Source: Alphaproteobacteria bacterium
GTDB taxonomy: Bacteria; Pseudomonadota; Alphaproteobacteria; CACIAM-22H2
DNA: 64,000 bases
Direction: 5' to 3'
NCBI GenBank assembly: GCA_016793165.1
Contig: JAEULA010000074.1
Span: forward strand, 1-64,000
Shown here: positions 29,244 to 37,787 of the stretch, piece after piece
Layout: the number at the start of each line of letters is the position of its first letter
Numbering within the stretch: position 1 is the first letter of the stretch
Translations under genes and position numbers: made by a program
Notes under the pieces: generated by a model
The model's database searches: none
The model's input: the letters and a program-made list of their open reading frames with translations, nothing else
What the model was told of the DNA's origin: nothing

Positions 29244-30449
29244 TCATCTTCCTGCCGGCGCCGCGGCGAGCACGCTCAGGGCCGCCTGGACCCCGCCCGG
29301 ACGATGCGGCACGCCGGCCCGGGCGAGACCGAGTTCGACGCCGCCCAGCGTGCCGATCAACGTCAGGTCGTTGAAGTCGCCGAGATGGCCGATCCGGAAG
29401 ATCCGCCCCTTGAGCCGGCCCAGCCCCTGGCCGAGCGACATGTCGAAGCCCTCGAGGATGACTGCGCGGAGGCGATCGGCGTCGTGCCCGTCGGGCATCA
29501 TCAGTGCCGTGAGCGACCCGGAATACTCCGCCGGATCCGCCGCAACGATCTCGAGGCCCCAGGCGGCCGCGGCGGCGCGCGTCGCCGCGCCGTGGCGGGC
29601 ATGGCGCGCGAACACCGTTTCGAGCCCCTCCTCGAGCAGCATCGCGATCGCCTCGCGCAGGCCGTAAAGCAGGTTGGTCGCCGGCGTGTAGGGAAAGAAC
29701 CCCGTCGCGTTGGGCCCGAGCATCGCCGTCCAGTCCCAGTAGGAGCGCTGCAGCCGCGCCGTCGCATGCGCCGCCATCGCTTTGTCGCTGATCGCGTTGA
29801 AGGACAGGCCCGGCGGCAGCATCAACCCCTTCTGCGAGCCCGCGACGGTGACGTCGACGCCCCATTCGTCGTGCCGGTAGTCGATCGAGCCGAGCGAGGA
29901 GATCGTGTCGACCATGAGCAGCGCCGGGTGCCCGCTGCGGTCGATCGCGGCACGCAGCGCGGCGATGCGGCTGGTGACGCCGGTCGAGGTCTCGTTGTGG
30001 ACCACGCAAACGGCCTTGATCCGCCGCTCGCGATCGTCACGGAGCTTCTGCTCCAGCCGGGCCGGATCGACGCCGCGCCGCCAGTCGCCCGGCACGAAAT
30101 CGACGTCCAGCCCCAGCCGCGTCGCCATCTCGCGCCACAGTGTCGCGAAATGCCCGGTCTCGAACATGACCACGCGATCGCCGGGGGACAGCGTGTTCAC
30201 CAGCGCCGCCTCCCACGCCCCGGTGCCGGAGGCGGGATACACGACGACGGGTCCGCCGGTCCGGAACACCGACTTGAGCCCCGCCAGCACCTCCCGGCCG
30301 AGCTGCTGGAAGTCCGGCCCGCGATGGTCGATCGTCGGCATATCCATCGCGCGCAGGATGCGATCGGGCACGTTGGTCGGCCCCGGGATCTGCAGGAAGT
30401 GGCGGCCCGCGCGACGCTGCGGACGATTGCTGCGGCTCTCGGTCGTCAC
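29244..30449 (-). CDS. Serine/alanine-glyoxylate aminotransferase family protein
   Basis: A 401-residue class V PLP aminotransferase. It begins with the family signature FLQIPGPTNVPDRILRAM, has the HRGPDFQ region, VVHNETSTGV for cofactor/substrate binding, and the PLP lysine K207 in GSQKGLMLPPG. Such enzymes transaminate glyoxylate to glycine using serine or alanine, in the serine cycle or in glyoxylate detoxification. The GTG at 30449 is chosen because GGAGG lies nine bases upstream; the ATG at 30545 would start in the divergent promoter region. Divergent from an exported hydratase-like gene and near a 2-hydroxyacid dehydrogenase, which fits glycolate/glyoxylate metabolism by inference. Confidence 0.93.
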   Translation of the reverse strand: MTTESRSNRPQRRAGRHFLQIPGPTNVPDRILRAMDMPTIDHRGPDFQQLGREVLAGLKSVFRTGGPVVVYPASGTGAWEAALVNTLSPGDRVVMFETGHFATLWREMATRLGLDVDFVPGDWRRGVDPARLEQKLRDDRERRIKAVCVVHNETSTGVTSRIAALRAAIDRSGHPALLMVDTISSLGSIDYRHDEWGVDVTVAGSQKGLMLPPGLSFNAISDKAMAAHATARLQRSYWDWTAMLGPNATGFFPYTPATNLLYGLREAIAMLLEEGLETVFARHARHGAATRAAAAAWGLEIVAADPAEYSGSLTALMMPDGHDADRLRAVILEGFDMSLGQGLGRLKGRIFRIGHLGDFNDLTLIGTLGGVELGLARAGVPHRPGGVQAALSVLAAAPAGR

Positions 30450-30515
30450 GGACTTGGCCCTCCGGATGCGCGATCCGTCGGCCGGATCGGGTTGTCGTGG
30501 CTGCGCCGACGGGCG

Positions 30516-30523
30516 TTTATAGT
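30516..30523. promoter_or_regulatory. AT-rich bidirectional -10 candidate
   Basis: TTTATAGT is an AT-rich island in GC-rich DNA between the divergent genes starting at 30449 (minus) and 30575 (plus). It reads TATAGT on the plus strand and TATAAA on the minus strand, each 5 of 6 bases like a -10 box. No clear -35 hexamer is seen at 16-18 bp on either side. Confidence 0.35.
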
Positions 30524-30574
30524 CGGCTCGTGGCCGACCATGCACCAGGGCCGCAGTTCCAGGGAGACACGCTC

Positions 30575-31444
30575 ATGCTCAGGACCCTTCTGATCGGCGC
30601 GCTGGCCGTCGTCGCAGGATCCGCGACCGCCGCGGCGCAGGGCCGGCCCTGCGGCCCCGTCGACCATGCCCGCGCCATCCATCAGGCGTGGCTCAAGAAG
30701 ACGCCCGTCGCCAGCCCCGGCCGCGAGCTCGGCATGGAGGAGGCCGTCTGCCAGCAGCGCCGCCTGGTGCAGCTGATGAGCCAGACGCTCGGACCACGTG
30801 CGGGCTACAAGGTCGGCCTCACGTCGCAGGCGGCGCAGCAGGCGCTGGGCGTCAGCACGCCGGTGGTCGGGGTGATGCTGCAGAAGATGTTCCTGGAGAG
30901 CGGCGCGCGCATCCGCACGCAATACGCCGCGCGGCCGATCGTCGAGGCGGATCTCGTGGTCGTCGTCGGCGACGGCGCGATCAACGAGGCCAAGACCCCG
31001 AGCGAGGTCGCGCGTCACCTGCGCGCGCTGCATCCGTTCATCGAGCTGCCCGACCTCGTCGTCGCCGAGGGCCAGCCGCTGACCGGCGCCGTCGTCGTCG
31101 CGATCGATGTCGGCGCGCGGCTCGGTGTGCTCGGCAAACCGGTGAAGATGCGCAGCGATCCGGAATTCGTCGACGCGCTCGCCAAGATGATGGTGAAGCT
31201 GTCCGACGACCAGGGCCGCGAGCTGTCGGCAGCGCCGGGCGCGGCGATCCTCGGCCACCCGCTCAATGCCGTGATGGTGCTGGCGGAGGAGCTGAAGCGG
31301 CGCGGCGAGCGGCTCAAGCCCGGCGATCGCATCAGCCTCGGCTCCTTCGGCCGGCCGGTGCCGCCGCCGCGCGGCCGCACGCTCACGGCCAGCTACGCCG
31401 GCCTGCCGACCGGGCCGATGAGCGTCAGCGTCACGTTCCGCTGA
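30575..31444 (+). CDS. 2-keto-4-pentenoate hydratase-like protein with signal peptide
   Basis: A 289-residue member of the MhpD/fumarylacetoacetase-fold hydratases. The catalytic lysine region is AGYKVGLTSQ (K79), and the metal ligands would be E124, D126 and E157 (EAD instead of the usual ExE, then FIELPDL). Unusually, the first 22 residues (LRTLLIGALAVVAGSATAAAQ) form a good Sec signal peptide, so it should act in the periplasm, while classical MhpD is cytosolic. AGGGAG eight bases upstream supports the ATG at 30575. The FAD/Fe-S dehydrogenase gene follows 14 bp later, so the two are probably co-transcribed. The substrate is unknown; a binding rather than enzymatic role is possible. Confidence 0.85.
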   Translation: MLRTLLIGALAVVAGSATAAAQGRPCGPVDHARAIHQAWLKKTPVASPGRELGMEEAVCQQRRLVQLMSQTLGPRAGYKVGLTSQAAQQALGVSTPVVGVMLQKMFLESGARIRTQYAARPIVEADLVVVVGDGAINEAKTPSEVARHLRALHPFIELPDLVVAEGQPLTGAVVVAIDVGARLGVLGKPVKMRSDPEFVDALAKMMVKLSDDQGRELSAAPGAAILGHPLNAVMVLAEELKRRGERLKPGDRISLGSFGRPVPPPRGRTLTASYAGLPTGPMSVSVTFR

Positions 31445-31458
31445 CGGCCGCCCCGCCG

Positions 31459-34400
31459 ATGGCTCCGCTCGACGAGTCCGACGCGCCCGGAACCGTCTAC
31501 GGCACGCAACGCGTCCCGGCAGGGGCGGCGCGCGCCAGGCCAGGGGACTCGCGCCTCGCCGAACGGCTGCGCAAGGATCTGCGCGGCGAGGTGCTGTTCG
31601 ACGCCGCATCGCGCGGCCGATACTCGACGGACGCCTCGATCTACCAGATCGAGCCGCTCGGCGTGGTCGTTCCCGCGCATGTCGACGACGTCTTCGCCGC
31701 CCTCGCCATCGCCCGCGAGGAGGGCGTGCCGGTACTGCCACGCGGCGGAGGCACCTCGCAATGCGGCCAGACGGTCGGCCGCTGCCTCGTCATCGACACC
31801 TCGAAGCATCTGCGGCGCGTCCTCTCGGTCGACACCGCTCGGCGCACGTGCTGGGTCGAGCCGGGCATCACGCTCGACGTGCTGAACGCCGGCCTGCGCA
31901 AGCACGGACTCTGGTTCCCGGTCGACATCTCGACGGGCAGCCGCGGCACGATCGGCGGCATGGCGGGCAACAACTCCTGCGGCTCGCGCTCCATCCGCTA
32001 CGGCAACATGGTGCACAACACGCGCGCCATCGACATGGCCTTCGCCGACGGCTCCAGCGCGCAGTTCGGCGAGGTGCCGGAGAGCCTCGCCGGCCAGCCG
32101 CTGCAGCCGCGCTATCGCCAGGTCATCGAGGACGCGCGCCGCATCGTCGGCGGTGTGGCCGACGAACTCGCCGGCGATCGCTGGCCGCGGCTGCTGCGCC
32201 GCGTGGGCGGCTACAACCTCGACATGATCCAGCCGCACGTGATCCCGGGCCTCGGCCGCAACGAGCCCGGTCACAACATGGCGAAGCTGCTGGTCGGCTC
32301 CGAAGGCACGCTCGGCTTCTTCACGCGCCTGCAGCTCGACCTCTCGCCGATCCCCAAGGCGAAGACGCTCGGCATCTGCCACTTCCCGAGCTTCTACCAG
32401 GCGATGGACGCGACCCAGCACATCGTGAAGCTCGATCCCGACGCGGTGGAGCTCGTCGACCGCACGATGATCGAGCTCGCGCGCGACATCGCGATCTTCC
32501 GCCCCGTCGTCGACCGCTTCGTGCAGGGCGAGCCCGACGCCGTGCTGCTGGTCGAGTTCGCCGGCGACACGCTCGAGCCGCAGATGCGCAAGCTCAGGCA
32601 GCTCGTCGAGCTGATGGGCGATCTCGGCTTTCCCGGCAGCGTCGTCGAGGCGACCGATCCGAAGTTTCAGAGCGAGATCTGGGAGGTCCGCAAGCAGGGC
32701 CTCAACATCATGATGTCGATGAAGGGCGACGGGAAGCCGGTCTCTTTCATCGAGGACTGCGCGGTGCCGCTGCCCGATCTCGCGGAGTACACGCGCCAGG
32801 TCGACGACATCTTCAGGAAGCACGGCACCAAGGGCACCTGGTACGCGCACGCCTCGGTCGGCACGCTGCATGTCCGGCCGATCATCAACGTGCGCGAGGG
32901 CGGTGCGAAGACGATGCGCGCCATCGCCGAGGAGGCCTTCGAGCTCGTGCGCCGCTACAAGGGTGCCCATTCGGGCGAGCACGGCGACGGCCTGGTGCGC
33001 TCGGAGTTCCACGAGCCGATGTACGGCTCGCACATCGTGCGCGCCTTCGAGGCGATCAAGGACAGCTTCGATCCCGACGGGCTGATGAACCCCGGGAAGA
33101 TCGTGCGGCCGCCCAGGATGGACGACCGCACGCTGATGCGTTTCCCCGAGAGTTACGCCGTCCAGCCGATGACGACCGCGCTCGACTGGTCCGCCTGGGG
33201 CGGGCTCGGCGGCGCGGTCGAGATGTGCAACAACAACGGCGAGTGCCGGAAGTTCGATGCCGGCACGATGTGTCCGAGCTATCGCGTCACCCGCGACGAG
33301 CAGCACCTCACGCGCGGCCGTGCCAACACGCTGCGCCTCGCGATCACCGGCCAGCTCGGGCCCGACGCGCTGACGTCCGACGCCCTCGCCTCGGAAGCCA
33401 TGAAGGCGACGATGGATCTCTGCGTCGCCTGCAAGGGCTGCAAGCGCGAGTGCCCGACCGGCGTCGACATGGCGCGCATGAAGATCGAGTTCAAAGCCGC
33501 CCGGGCGAAGCGCCATGGCCTGAGCCTGCGCGAGAAGCTGATCGCCTACCTGCCGCGCTACGCGCATTGGGGCGCACGGCTGGCGCCGCTCATGAACCTG
33601 CGCAACCGTGTGCCGGCGCTGGCGCAGCTGGGCGAACGATGGCTCGGCCTCGCCGCGAAGCGCTCGCTGCCGGAGTGGCGGCGCGACACGTTCCTCGGTG
33701 GCCTCATGCATCCGATCGGCCGCGACGGCCGACCCGAGCCGCAGATCAAGGGCACGGTCGGCGAGGTCGTGCTCTTCGCCGACACATTCAACAACAGCTT
33801 CGAGGCCGAGAATCTGCACGCCGCGCTGCACGTGCTCGAAGCGCTCCGCTACACCGTTCATGTCGCGATCCCGGCCGACGGCTCGCGTCGCCCGCTTTGC
33901 TGCGGCCGCACCTTCCTCGCCGAGGGCCTCGTCGACGAGGCGCGCGCCGAACAGCAGCGCCTAATCGGCGCACTCAAGCCCTACGCCGAGCGCGGCCTCG
34001 CGATCGTCGGTCTCGAGCCCTCTTGCCTGTTCACGCTCAAGGACGAGCTCGCCGCGGTGATTCCGGGCGCCGATGCCACGCTGATCGGCTCACACGCGAT
34101 GCTGTTCGAGGAATTCCTCGCCGCCGAGCACAAGGCCGGCCGCCTCGACACGTCGAAGCTCAAACCATTGCCGCAGAAGAAGGCCCTGCTCCACGGCCAC
34201 TGCCACCAGAAGGCCTTCGCCGCGATGGGCGCCGTCGAGACCGTGCTGCGCCTCATCCCCGAGCTCCAGGTCGAGACGATCACCTCGAGCTGCTGCGGCA
34301 TGGCCGGCGCCTTCGGATACGAAGCCGAGCATGTGGAGACGTCGCTGCAGATGGCCGAGCTCGCTCTCCTCCCCGCCATCCGCAACGCCGCGCCGGACAC

Positions 34401-34509
34401 GCTCCTCGTCGCCGATGGCACATCGTGCCGGCATCAGATCAAGGACGGCACGTCACGAGACGCGGCACACGTCGCGCGAATTCTCGCCGCCTCGATCTCC
34501 GCCGGATGA
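31459..34509 (+). CDS. YdiJ-type FAD- and Fe-S-binding D-2-hydroxyacid dehydrogenase
   Basis: A 1,016-residue protein, the length of YdiJ. Residues about 40-270 form an FAD_binding_4 (PCMH) domain with PRGGGTSQCGQTVG near 93; the FAD-oxidase C domain runs to about 560. The ferredoxin-like part has cysteines starting at C590 (CNNNGEC...CPSY) and C655/C658/C661/C665 (CVACKGCKRECP), followed by GlcF-like CCG motifs including SCCGMAG (C945/C946). Known relatives oxidise D-2-hydroxyglutarate, D-lactate or glycolate and pass electrons to the quinone pool. The protein thus combines GlcD-like and GlcF-like parts in one chain. The ATG at 31459 follows the hydratase closely; the frame is open far upstream but that is the hydratase gene in another frame. 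Confidence 0.92.
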   Translation: MAPLDESDAPGTVYGTQRVPAGAARARPGDSRLAERLRKDLRGEVLFDAASRGRYSTDASIYQIEPLGVVVPAHVDDVFAALAIAREEGVPVLPRGGGTSQCGQTVGRCLVIDTSKHLRRVLSVDTARRTCWVEPGITLDVLNAGLRKHGLWFPVDISTGSRGTIGGMAGNNSCGSRSIRYGNMVHNTRAIDMAFADGSSAQFGEVPESLAGQPLQPRYRQVIEDARRIVGGVADELAGDRWPRLLRRVGGYNLDMIQPHVIPGLGRNEPGHNMAKLLVGSEGTLGFFTRLQLDLSPIPKAKTLGICHFPSFYQAMDATQHIVKLDPDAVELVDRTMIELARDIAIFRPVVDRFVQGEPDAVLLVEFAGDTLEPQMRKLRQLVELMGDLGFPGSVVEATDPKFQSEIWEVRKQGLNIMMSMKGDGKPVSFIEDCAVPLPDLAEYTRQVDDIFRKHGTKGTWYAHASVGTLHVRPIINVREGGAKTMRAIAEEAFELVRRYKGAHSGEHGDGLVRSEFHEPMYGSHIVRAFEAIKDSFDPDGLMNPGKIVRPPRMDDRTLMRFPESYAVQPMTTALDWSAWGGLGGAVEMCNNNGECRKFDAGTMCPSYRVTRDEQHLTRGRANTLRLAITGQLGPDALTSDALASEAMKATMDLCVACKGCKRECPTGVDMARMKIEFKAARAKRHGLSLREKLIAYLPRYAHWGARLAPLMNLRNRVPALAQLGERWLGLAAKRSLPEWRRDTFLGGLMHPIGRDGRPEPQIKGTVGEVVLFADTFNNSFEAENLHAALHVLEALRYTVHVAIPADGSRRPLCCGRTFLAEGLVDEARAEQQRLIGALKPYAERGLAIVGLEPSCLFTLKDELAAVIPGADATLIGSHAMLFEEFLAAEHKAGRLDTSKLKPLPQKKALLHGHCHQKAFAAMGAVETVLRLIPELQVETITSSCCGMAGAFGYEAEHVETSLQMAELALLPAIRNAAPDTLLVADGTSCRHQIKDGTSRDAAHVARILAASISAG

Positions 34510-34615
34510 CCTCGGACGTTGAGATTGACTGTCGATCGTTGTCGCACGGCTCGCGGTGCATTCGGCGCGAAGCCCATGGTCGATCGGGCTCATCGCTCTC
34601 GTCCTTGAAGGATCC

Positions 34616-35068
34616 ATGAGCGATCCGGCGCCAAGGCACACCGCATCCATCTTCGTATCGGACCCGGAGTGGCGAAGACGGCAAGCCGCGAGGACCGCCG
34701 CGCGGATTCCCGAACTCCGACTCAAGGCTGAGGCCGGAGATGCCGATCCCCAGCACGAGCTGGGCTGGGCCTACATGAGCAGCGACATCGGCGAGGCGGC
34801 AAAATGGCTCGAGGCGGCGGCCGAAGGCGGTCGCGTTGAGGCAATGACGCTTGTGTCATCGCTGTACGAGTACGGACGTGGCGTCCCCAGCGACACCGCG
34901 AAAGCCCATCGCTGGGCGCGCATCAGCCTGCGCGTCCTCGCCGCTGATGCGAACGATGACCGCGCCGCCATGCAGGCGACCCTCGCAGGTCTCGCGTCGA
35001 GACTCGCGCCCGATCAACGCGCGAGCGCCGAGAGAGAAGCGGCCGACTGGAAGCCAAGAACGCGATAG
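34616..35068 (+). CDS. Small Sel1-repeat (tetratricopeptide-like) protein
   Basis: A 150-residue acidic/alanine-rich protein. Residues about 35-105 contain two to three Sel1-like helical repeats, visible as LKAEAGDADPQHELGWAY, AAKWLEAAAEGGRVEAM and YEYGRGVPSDTAKAHRWARI (each with the G-x-A/W pattern). Sel1 repeats mediate protein-protein contacts. No signal peptide is seen, so it is probably cytosolic. The ATG at 34616 has AAGGA just upstream. The gene is less GC-rich than its neighbours by eye and lies 106 bp after the dehydrogenase gene; together with the nucleotidyltransferase gene it looks like accessory content. The function is unknown. Confidence 0.75.
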   Translation: MSDPAPRHTASIFVSDPEWRRRQAARTAARIPELRLKAEAGDADPQHELGWAYMSSDIGEAAKWLEAAAEGGRVEAMTLVSSLYEYGRGVPSDTAKAHRWARISLRVLAADANDDRAAMQATLAGLASRLAPDQRASAEREAADWKPRTR

Positions 35069-35108
35069 CCCGCGATCCAGCGTCGCATTGCGCAATTCGC
35101 GGGATCGC
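35062..35108. terminator. Candidate bidirectional terminator hairpin
   Basis: Arms at 35062-35075 and 35097-35108 pair over 12 bp with a two-base bulge and a 21-base loop. The structure lies exactly between the stop codons of the convergent Sel1 and nucleotidyltransferase genes (it includes the first stop). A U-tract is absent, as is usual in GC-rich genomes. Confidence 0.4.
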
Positions 35109-36119
35109 TCACGCGCCAAACTTGTGCAACTCGGCCTTCGTCGCCGCTCCGGCGATGCGTGCCCCGGCGCGGAGCTTCTTCACATATGCACCGCCGCGCG
35201 CCGTGATGGCTTTCGCGGCGACGCGGAGTTCGTCGGGCTGGTCCTCGGCAAGGGCCTGGATGAGCTCCTCGGCCTGGGCGACGTCCTTGCGTCGCTTCGT
35301 CGCCGCGGCGGCCGGACGGTCGGCAGCGACGATGAGCTTGTGGAGCGCATAGCGCGACGGGTCGGGAACCAGGATGGGCACGCCCGCATCGACGACGGCC
35401 ACGGCCTCCACGGCGCCTTCGAGCAGATAGTCGAGGAACGGCACCGCCTGGGCGCCGAAGCCGAGATTGGGAAGAAGCCGCGGAGCGACCCCCGCGCGCG
35501 ATCCCGGTGTCAGCAGGTCGACGCGGAAGTCGCCGCCGCGGAGCTTGAGGCTCGTCTCGATGCGCCGCCCCGGCGCCGGCGGCACCACGAAGAACCGCGG
35601 ATCGACCGCCTTCACGGCGTCGGCGAAGGCGACGGGATCGCCGCTGGCGATTTCCACGGCCGCGATGTCGAGGTCGCCGGTGCGTGCGATCGCCGTCGAG
35701 AACCGGCGGCCGAGCATGGCGGGGTAGATGGCGAAGGCGACGCTGCCGACGACCAAGGCGCCGGCGCGAAATACGCCGGCATCGGCGAGCGACTGGAGCA
35801 CCCGGCCGGTGATGCGGTCGATCGGCACCGGCATCGCCTGGCGCAAGGCCCGGCCGACCTCGCGCCGGCGCTCGAGATCCGCGTGGCGCGCGGGGGCCGC
35901 CTGCCGTTCCGCTTCGATCCGCGCCAGCAGCTCGGGCGTCTCCGCCCCGAGATAGGCCTGGATGCGCCGTGCGCCGGCCCAACGCTGCTGGTACCAATAG
36001 GCCCGGCCGGCAACGATCTTCCGGTTGAAGGCGGGGCTTGGCGAACCGCCGTCCTGCGCCGCAAGCTCCCGGAGCTCGGCGTAGAGGGTCGCGACAGCAA
36101 GGGGCAGCCGGGTGGACAT
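35109..36119 (-). CDS. GSU2403-like nucleotidyltransferase-fold protein
   Basis: A 336-residue protein with a minimal-nucleotidyltransferase core. GS at 125-126 (VVGSVAFAIYPAMLG) and the acidic pair D149/D151 (RTGDLDIA) match the G-S...D-x-D active-site pattern of the NTP_transf_8/GSU2403 group; a further acid is probably D192-194 in FRVDLLTP. An N-terminal helical region (about 1-115) and a helical C-terminus flank the core. The biological role of this family is not settled; relatives of the fold include AbiEii-type toxins that modify tRNA or proteins. No HTH antitoxin gene adjoins it. The ATG at 36119 lies 39 bp from a striking inverted repeat, probably its operator. Confidence 0.78.
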   Translation of the reverse strand: MSTRLPLAVATLYAELRELAAQDGGSPSPAFNRKIVAGRAYWYQQRWAGARRIQAYLGAETPELLARIEAERQAAPARHADLERRREVGRALRQAMPVPIDRITGRVLQSLADAGVFRAGALVVGSVAFAIYPAMLGRRFSTAIARTGDLDIAAVEIASGDPVAFADAVKAVDPRFFVVPPAPGRRIETSLKLRGGDFRVDLLTPGSRAGVAPRLLPNLGFGAQAVPFLDYLLEGAVEAVAVVDAGVPILVPDPSRYALHKLIVAADRPAAAATKRRKDVAQAEELIQALAEDQPDELRVAAKAITARGGAYVKKLRAGARIAGAATKAELHKFGA

Positions 36120-36157
36120 CGGAGTGGTCGCGTCGTCGCCGTGAAGGGGCAGGCCGG

Positions 36158-36194
36158 GATTTATACTCCGGTTTTTCACATTGGAGTATAAATC
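36158..36194. promoter_or_regulatory. Perfect 12-bp AT-rich inverted repeat between divergent genes
   Basis: GATTTATACTCC (36158-36169) and GGAGTATAAATC (36183-36194) are exact reverse complements separated by 13 bp. The repeat lies in the 99-bp gap between the nucleotidyltransferase (start 36119, minus) and amine oxidase (start 36219, plus) genes. Each arm contains TATACT, a near-consensus -10 box pointing inwards, on opposite strands, so face-to-face promoters could be covered by a dimeric repressor. The centre-to-centre arm spacing is 25 bp, a little over two helical turns. It stands out sharply from the surrounding GC-rich DNA. It could also fold as an RNA hairpin in either leader. Confidence 0.8.
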
Positions 36195-36218
36195 GCCGAA
36201 CGTCGAAGGGGGAACGCC

Positions 36219-37766
36219 ATGGCGCGCACGGGACTGTTCGCGGATCTGCGGCTGGCGATGCGGATGGCGGCGGGAGCGCGGCGAAGCGGAGCGCCGCCGC
36301 TCGACGAGCTTGCCGATTCCGCCTTTGCGCGCGCGGCGCGCACACGGCTGCCGCGACGCGCGCTGCTCGGCGGCGCGCTGGGCGCGGGACTGCTGGCCGG
36401 GCTTCCCGCCGCAGCGCAGCGCGCCCTCGCGCGCGGCGACGCGCGCATCGCGGTGGTCGGCGGCGGTATCGCCGGCCTCGTCGCGGCGCATCGGCTGGTC
36501 GAGGCCGGCGCGACGAAGGTGACGGTCTACGAGGCGAGCCGGCGCATCGGCGGGCGCATGCTCACGGGCCGCAATGCGGTCGGCGACGGCACGCTGGTCG
36601 AGTTCGGCGGCAGCTTCATCAACACCGAGCACGCGGACATGCTGGCGCTGTGCCGCGAGTTCGGGCTGGCGCTCGAGGACGGTGCCGCCGGCGAGGATGC
36701 CGGGCTGAGCGCGACCTACTTCATCGACGGCGCCGCGCGCACGCTGCGCGAGATCGCCGACGCGGGAACGGAGCTCGTCGGCCGACTGGACGCGCTACGC
36801 GCGGAGACGGGCGACGAGGCCGAGGCGCGTCACGACGCCAAGTCCGCCGCGCAGCTGCTCGACGAGTTCAAGGTCACGGGCTGGTTGCGCCGGCTGCTCG
36901 ACGTCGGGCTCACGCAGGAGATGGGGCTCGAGCCCGACCGCATGTCGGCGCTGTACCTGATCGAGAGCTTCTCGCCGGATCCGGCGCTGCCCAAGCGCGG
37001 GCTGTTCCATTCCGACCAGCGCTTCCAGATCGTCGGCGGGAACGACCGGCTGCCGGCGGCGCTCGCCGCGAAGCTCGGCGCGCGGATCCGCCACGGCCAT
37101 CGGCTCGAGGCCGTGCGCCGCCGCGGCCAGGCCTATGCCCTCGCCTTCGCCGAGGGCGGCACGTCGAAGGAGGTCGTCGCCGACATCGTCATCCTCACGC
37201 TCCCGACGACGACTCTGCGCGACGTGCGGCTCGAGATCGGCCTGTCGCCGCTCGCGCGCCGCGCGATCCGCGAGACGACCTACGGCACCAACGCCAAGCT
37301 CTTCGCCGGCGTGTCCGCGCGGCCGTGGCGCGCGCAGGGTCGCAGCGGCGAGTGCCTCAACGACCTCGGCTTCCAGACCGTGTGGGAGGACCACGCGCGC
37401 GGCGGCACCGGTGCCGGCGCGCTGACGATCTTCGGCGGCGGGCGGACGGGCGTGGGCTTCGGTCGCGGCACGCCGGTCGAGCGCGCGCGCGAGGTGACGC
37501 GCCGCCTCGAGCGCGCCTTCCCCGGTGCGGCCGCGGCCTTCACGGGCAAGGGGGCTCGCATGCACTGGCCGTCGAACCCATGGGTGCGCGGCAGCTACAG
37601 CTGCTTCGCGCCGCGGCAGATGACGGCGTTCGCGGACGCCTTCGAACCGGTCGGCCGCGTCGTGTTCGCGGGCGAGCACACGAGCGAGGATCATTCCGGC
37701 TACATGAACGGCGGCGCGGAGAGCGGTCGTCTGGCGGCCGAGACGGTCGTGAAGCTGCTCGTCTGA
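36219..37766 (+). CDS. Tat-type flavin amine oxidase family protein
   Basis: A 515-residue flavin-containing amine oxidase. A twin-arginine leader is likely: R46-R47 in TRLPRRALLGGAL followed by a hydrophobic stretch to about 65 (AGLLAGLPAAAQ), which is later than usual because of a 45-residue basic/helical front part. The FAD-binding GGGIAG is at 81-86 (IAVVGGGIAGLVAAHRL), GGRM lies near 112, and the C-terminal FAD segment FAGEHTSEDHSGYMNGGAESG is complete. It should oxidise amines or amino acids in the periplasm after folded export; the substrate is unknown. AAGGGGGA lies upstream of the ATG. It is divergent from the nucleotidyltransferase across the inverted repeat; a small membrane protein gene follows 21 bp on. 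Confidence 0.88.
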   Translation: MARTGLFADLRLAMRMAAGARRSGAPPLDELADSAFARAARTRLPRRALLGGALGAGLLAGLPAAAQRALARGDARIAVVGGGIAGLVAAHRLVEAGATKVTVYEASRRIGGRMLTGRNAVGDGTLVEFGGSFINTEHADMLALCREFGLALEDGAAGEDAGLSATYFIDGAARTLREIADAGTELVGRLDALRAETGDEAEARHDAKSAAQLLDEFKVTGWLRRLLDVGLTQEMGLEPDRMSALYLIESFSPDPALPKRGLFHSDQRFQIVGGNDRLPAALAAKLGARIRHGHRLEAVRRRGQAYALAFAEGGTSKEVVADIVILTLPTTTLRDVRLEIGLSPLARRAIRETTYGTNAKLFAGVSARPWRAQGRSGECLNDLGFQTVWEDHARGGTGAGALTIFGGGRTGVGFGRGTPVERAREVTRRLERAFPGAAAAFTGKGARMHWPSNPWVRGSYSCFAPRQMTAFADAFEPVGRVVFAGEHTSEDHSGYMNGGAESGRLAAETVVKLLV

Positions 37767-37787
37767 GCCGGCGCGAGCGGATCGCCC

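Noticed and set aside
35109..36119. AbiE-type toxin-antitoxin pair
   Set aside because: The nucleotidyltransferase has the general fold but no adjacent winged-helix AbiEi-like gene; the neighbours are a Sel1 protein and an amine oxidase. Only a loose relation can be claimed.
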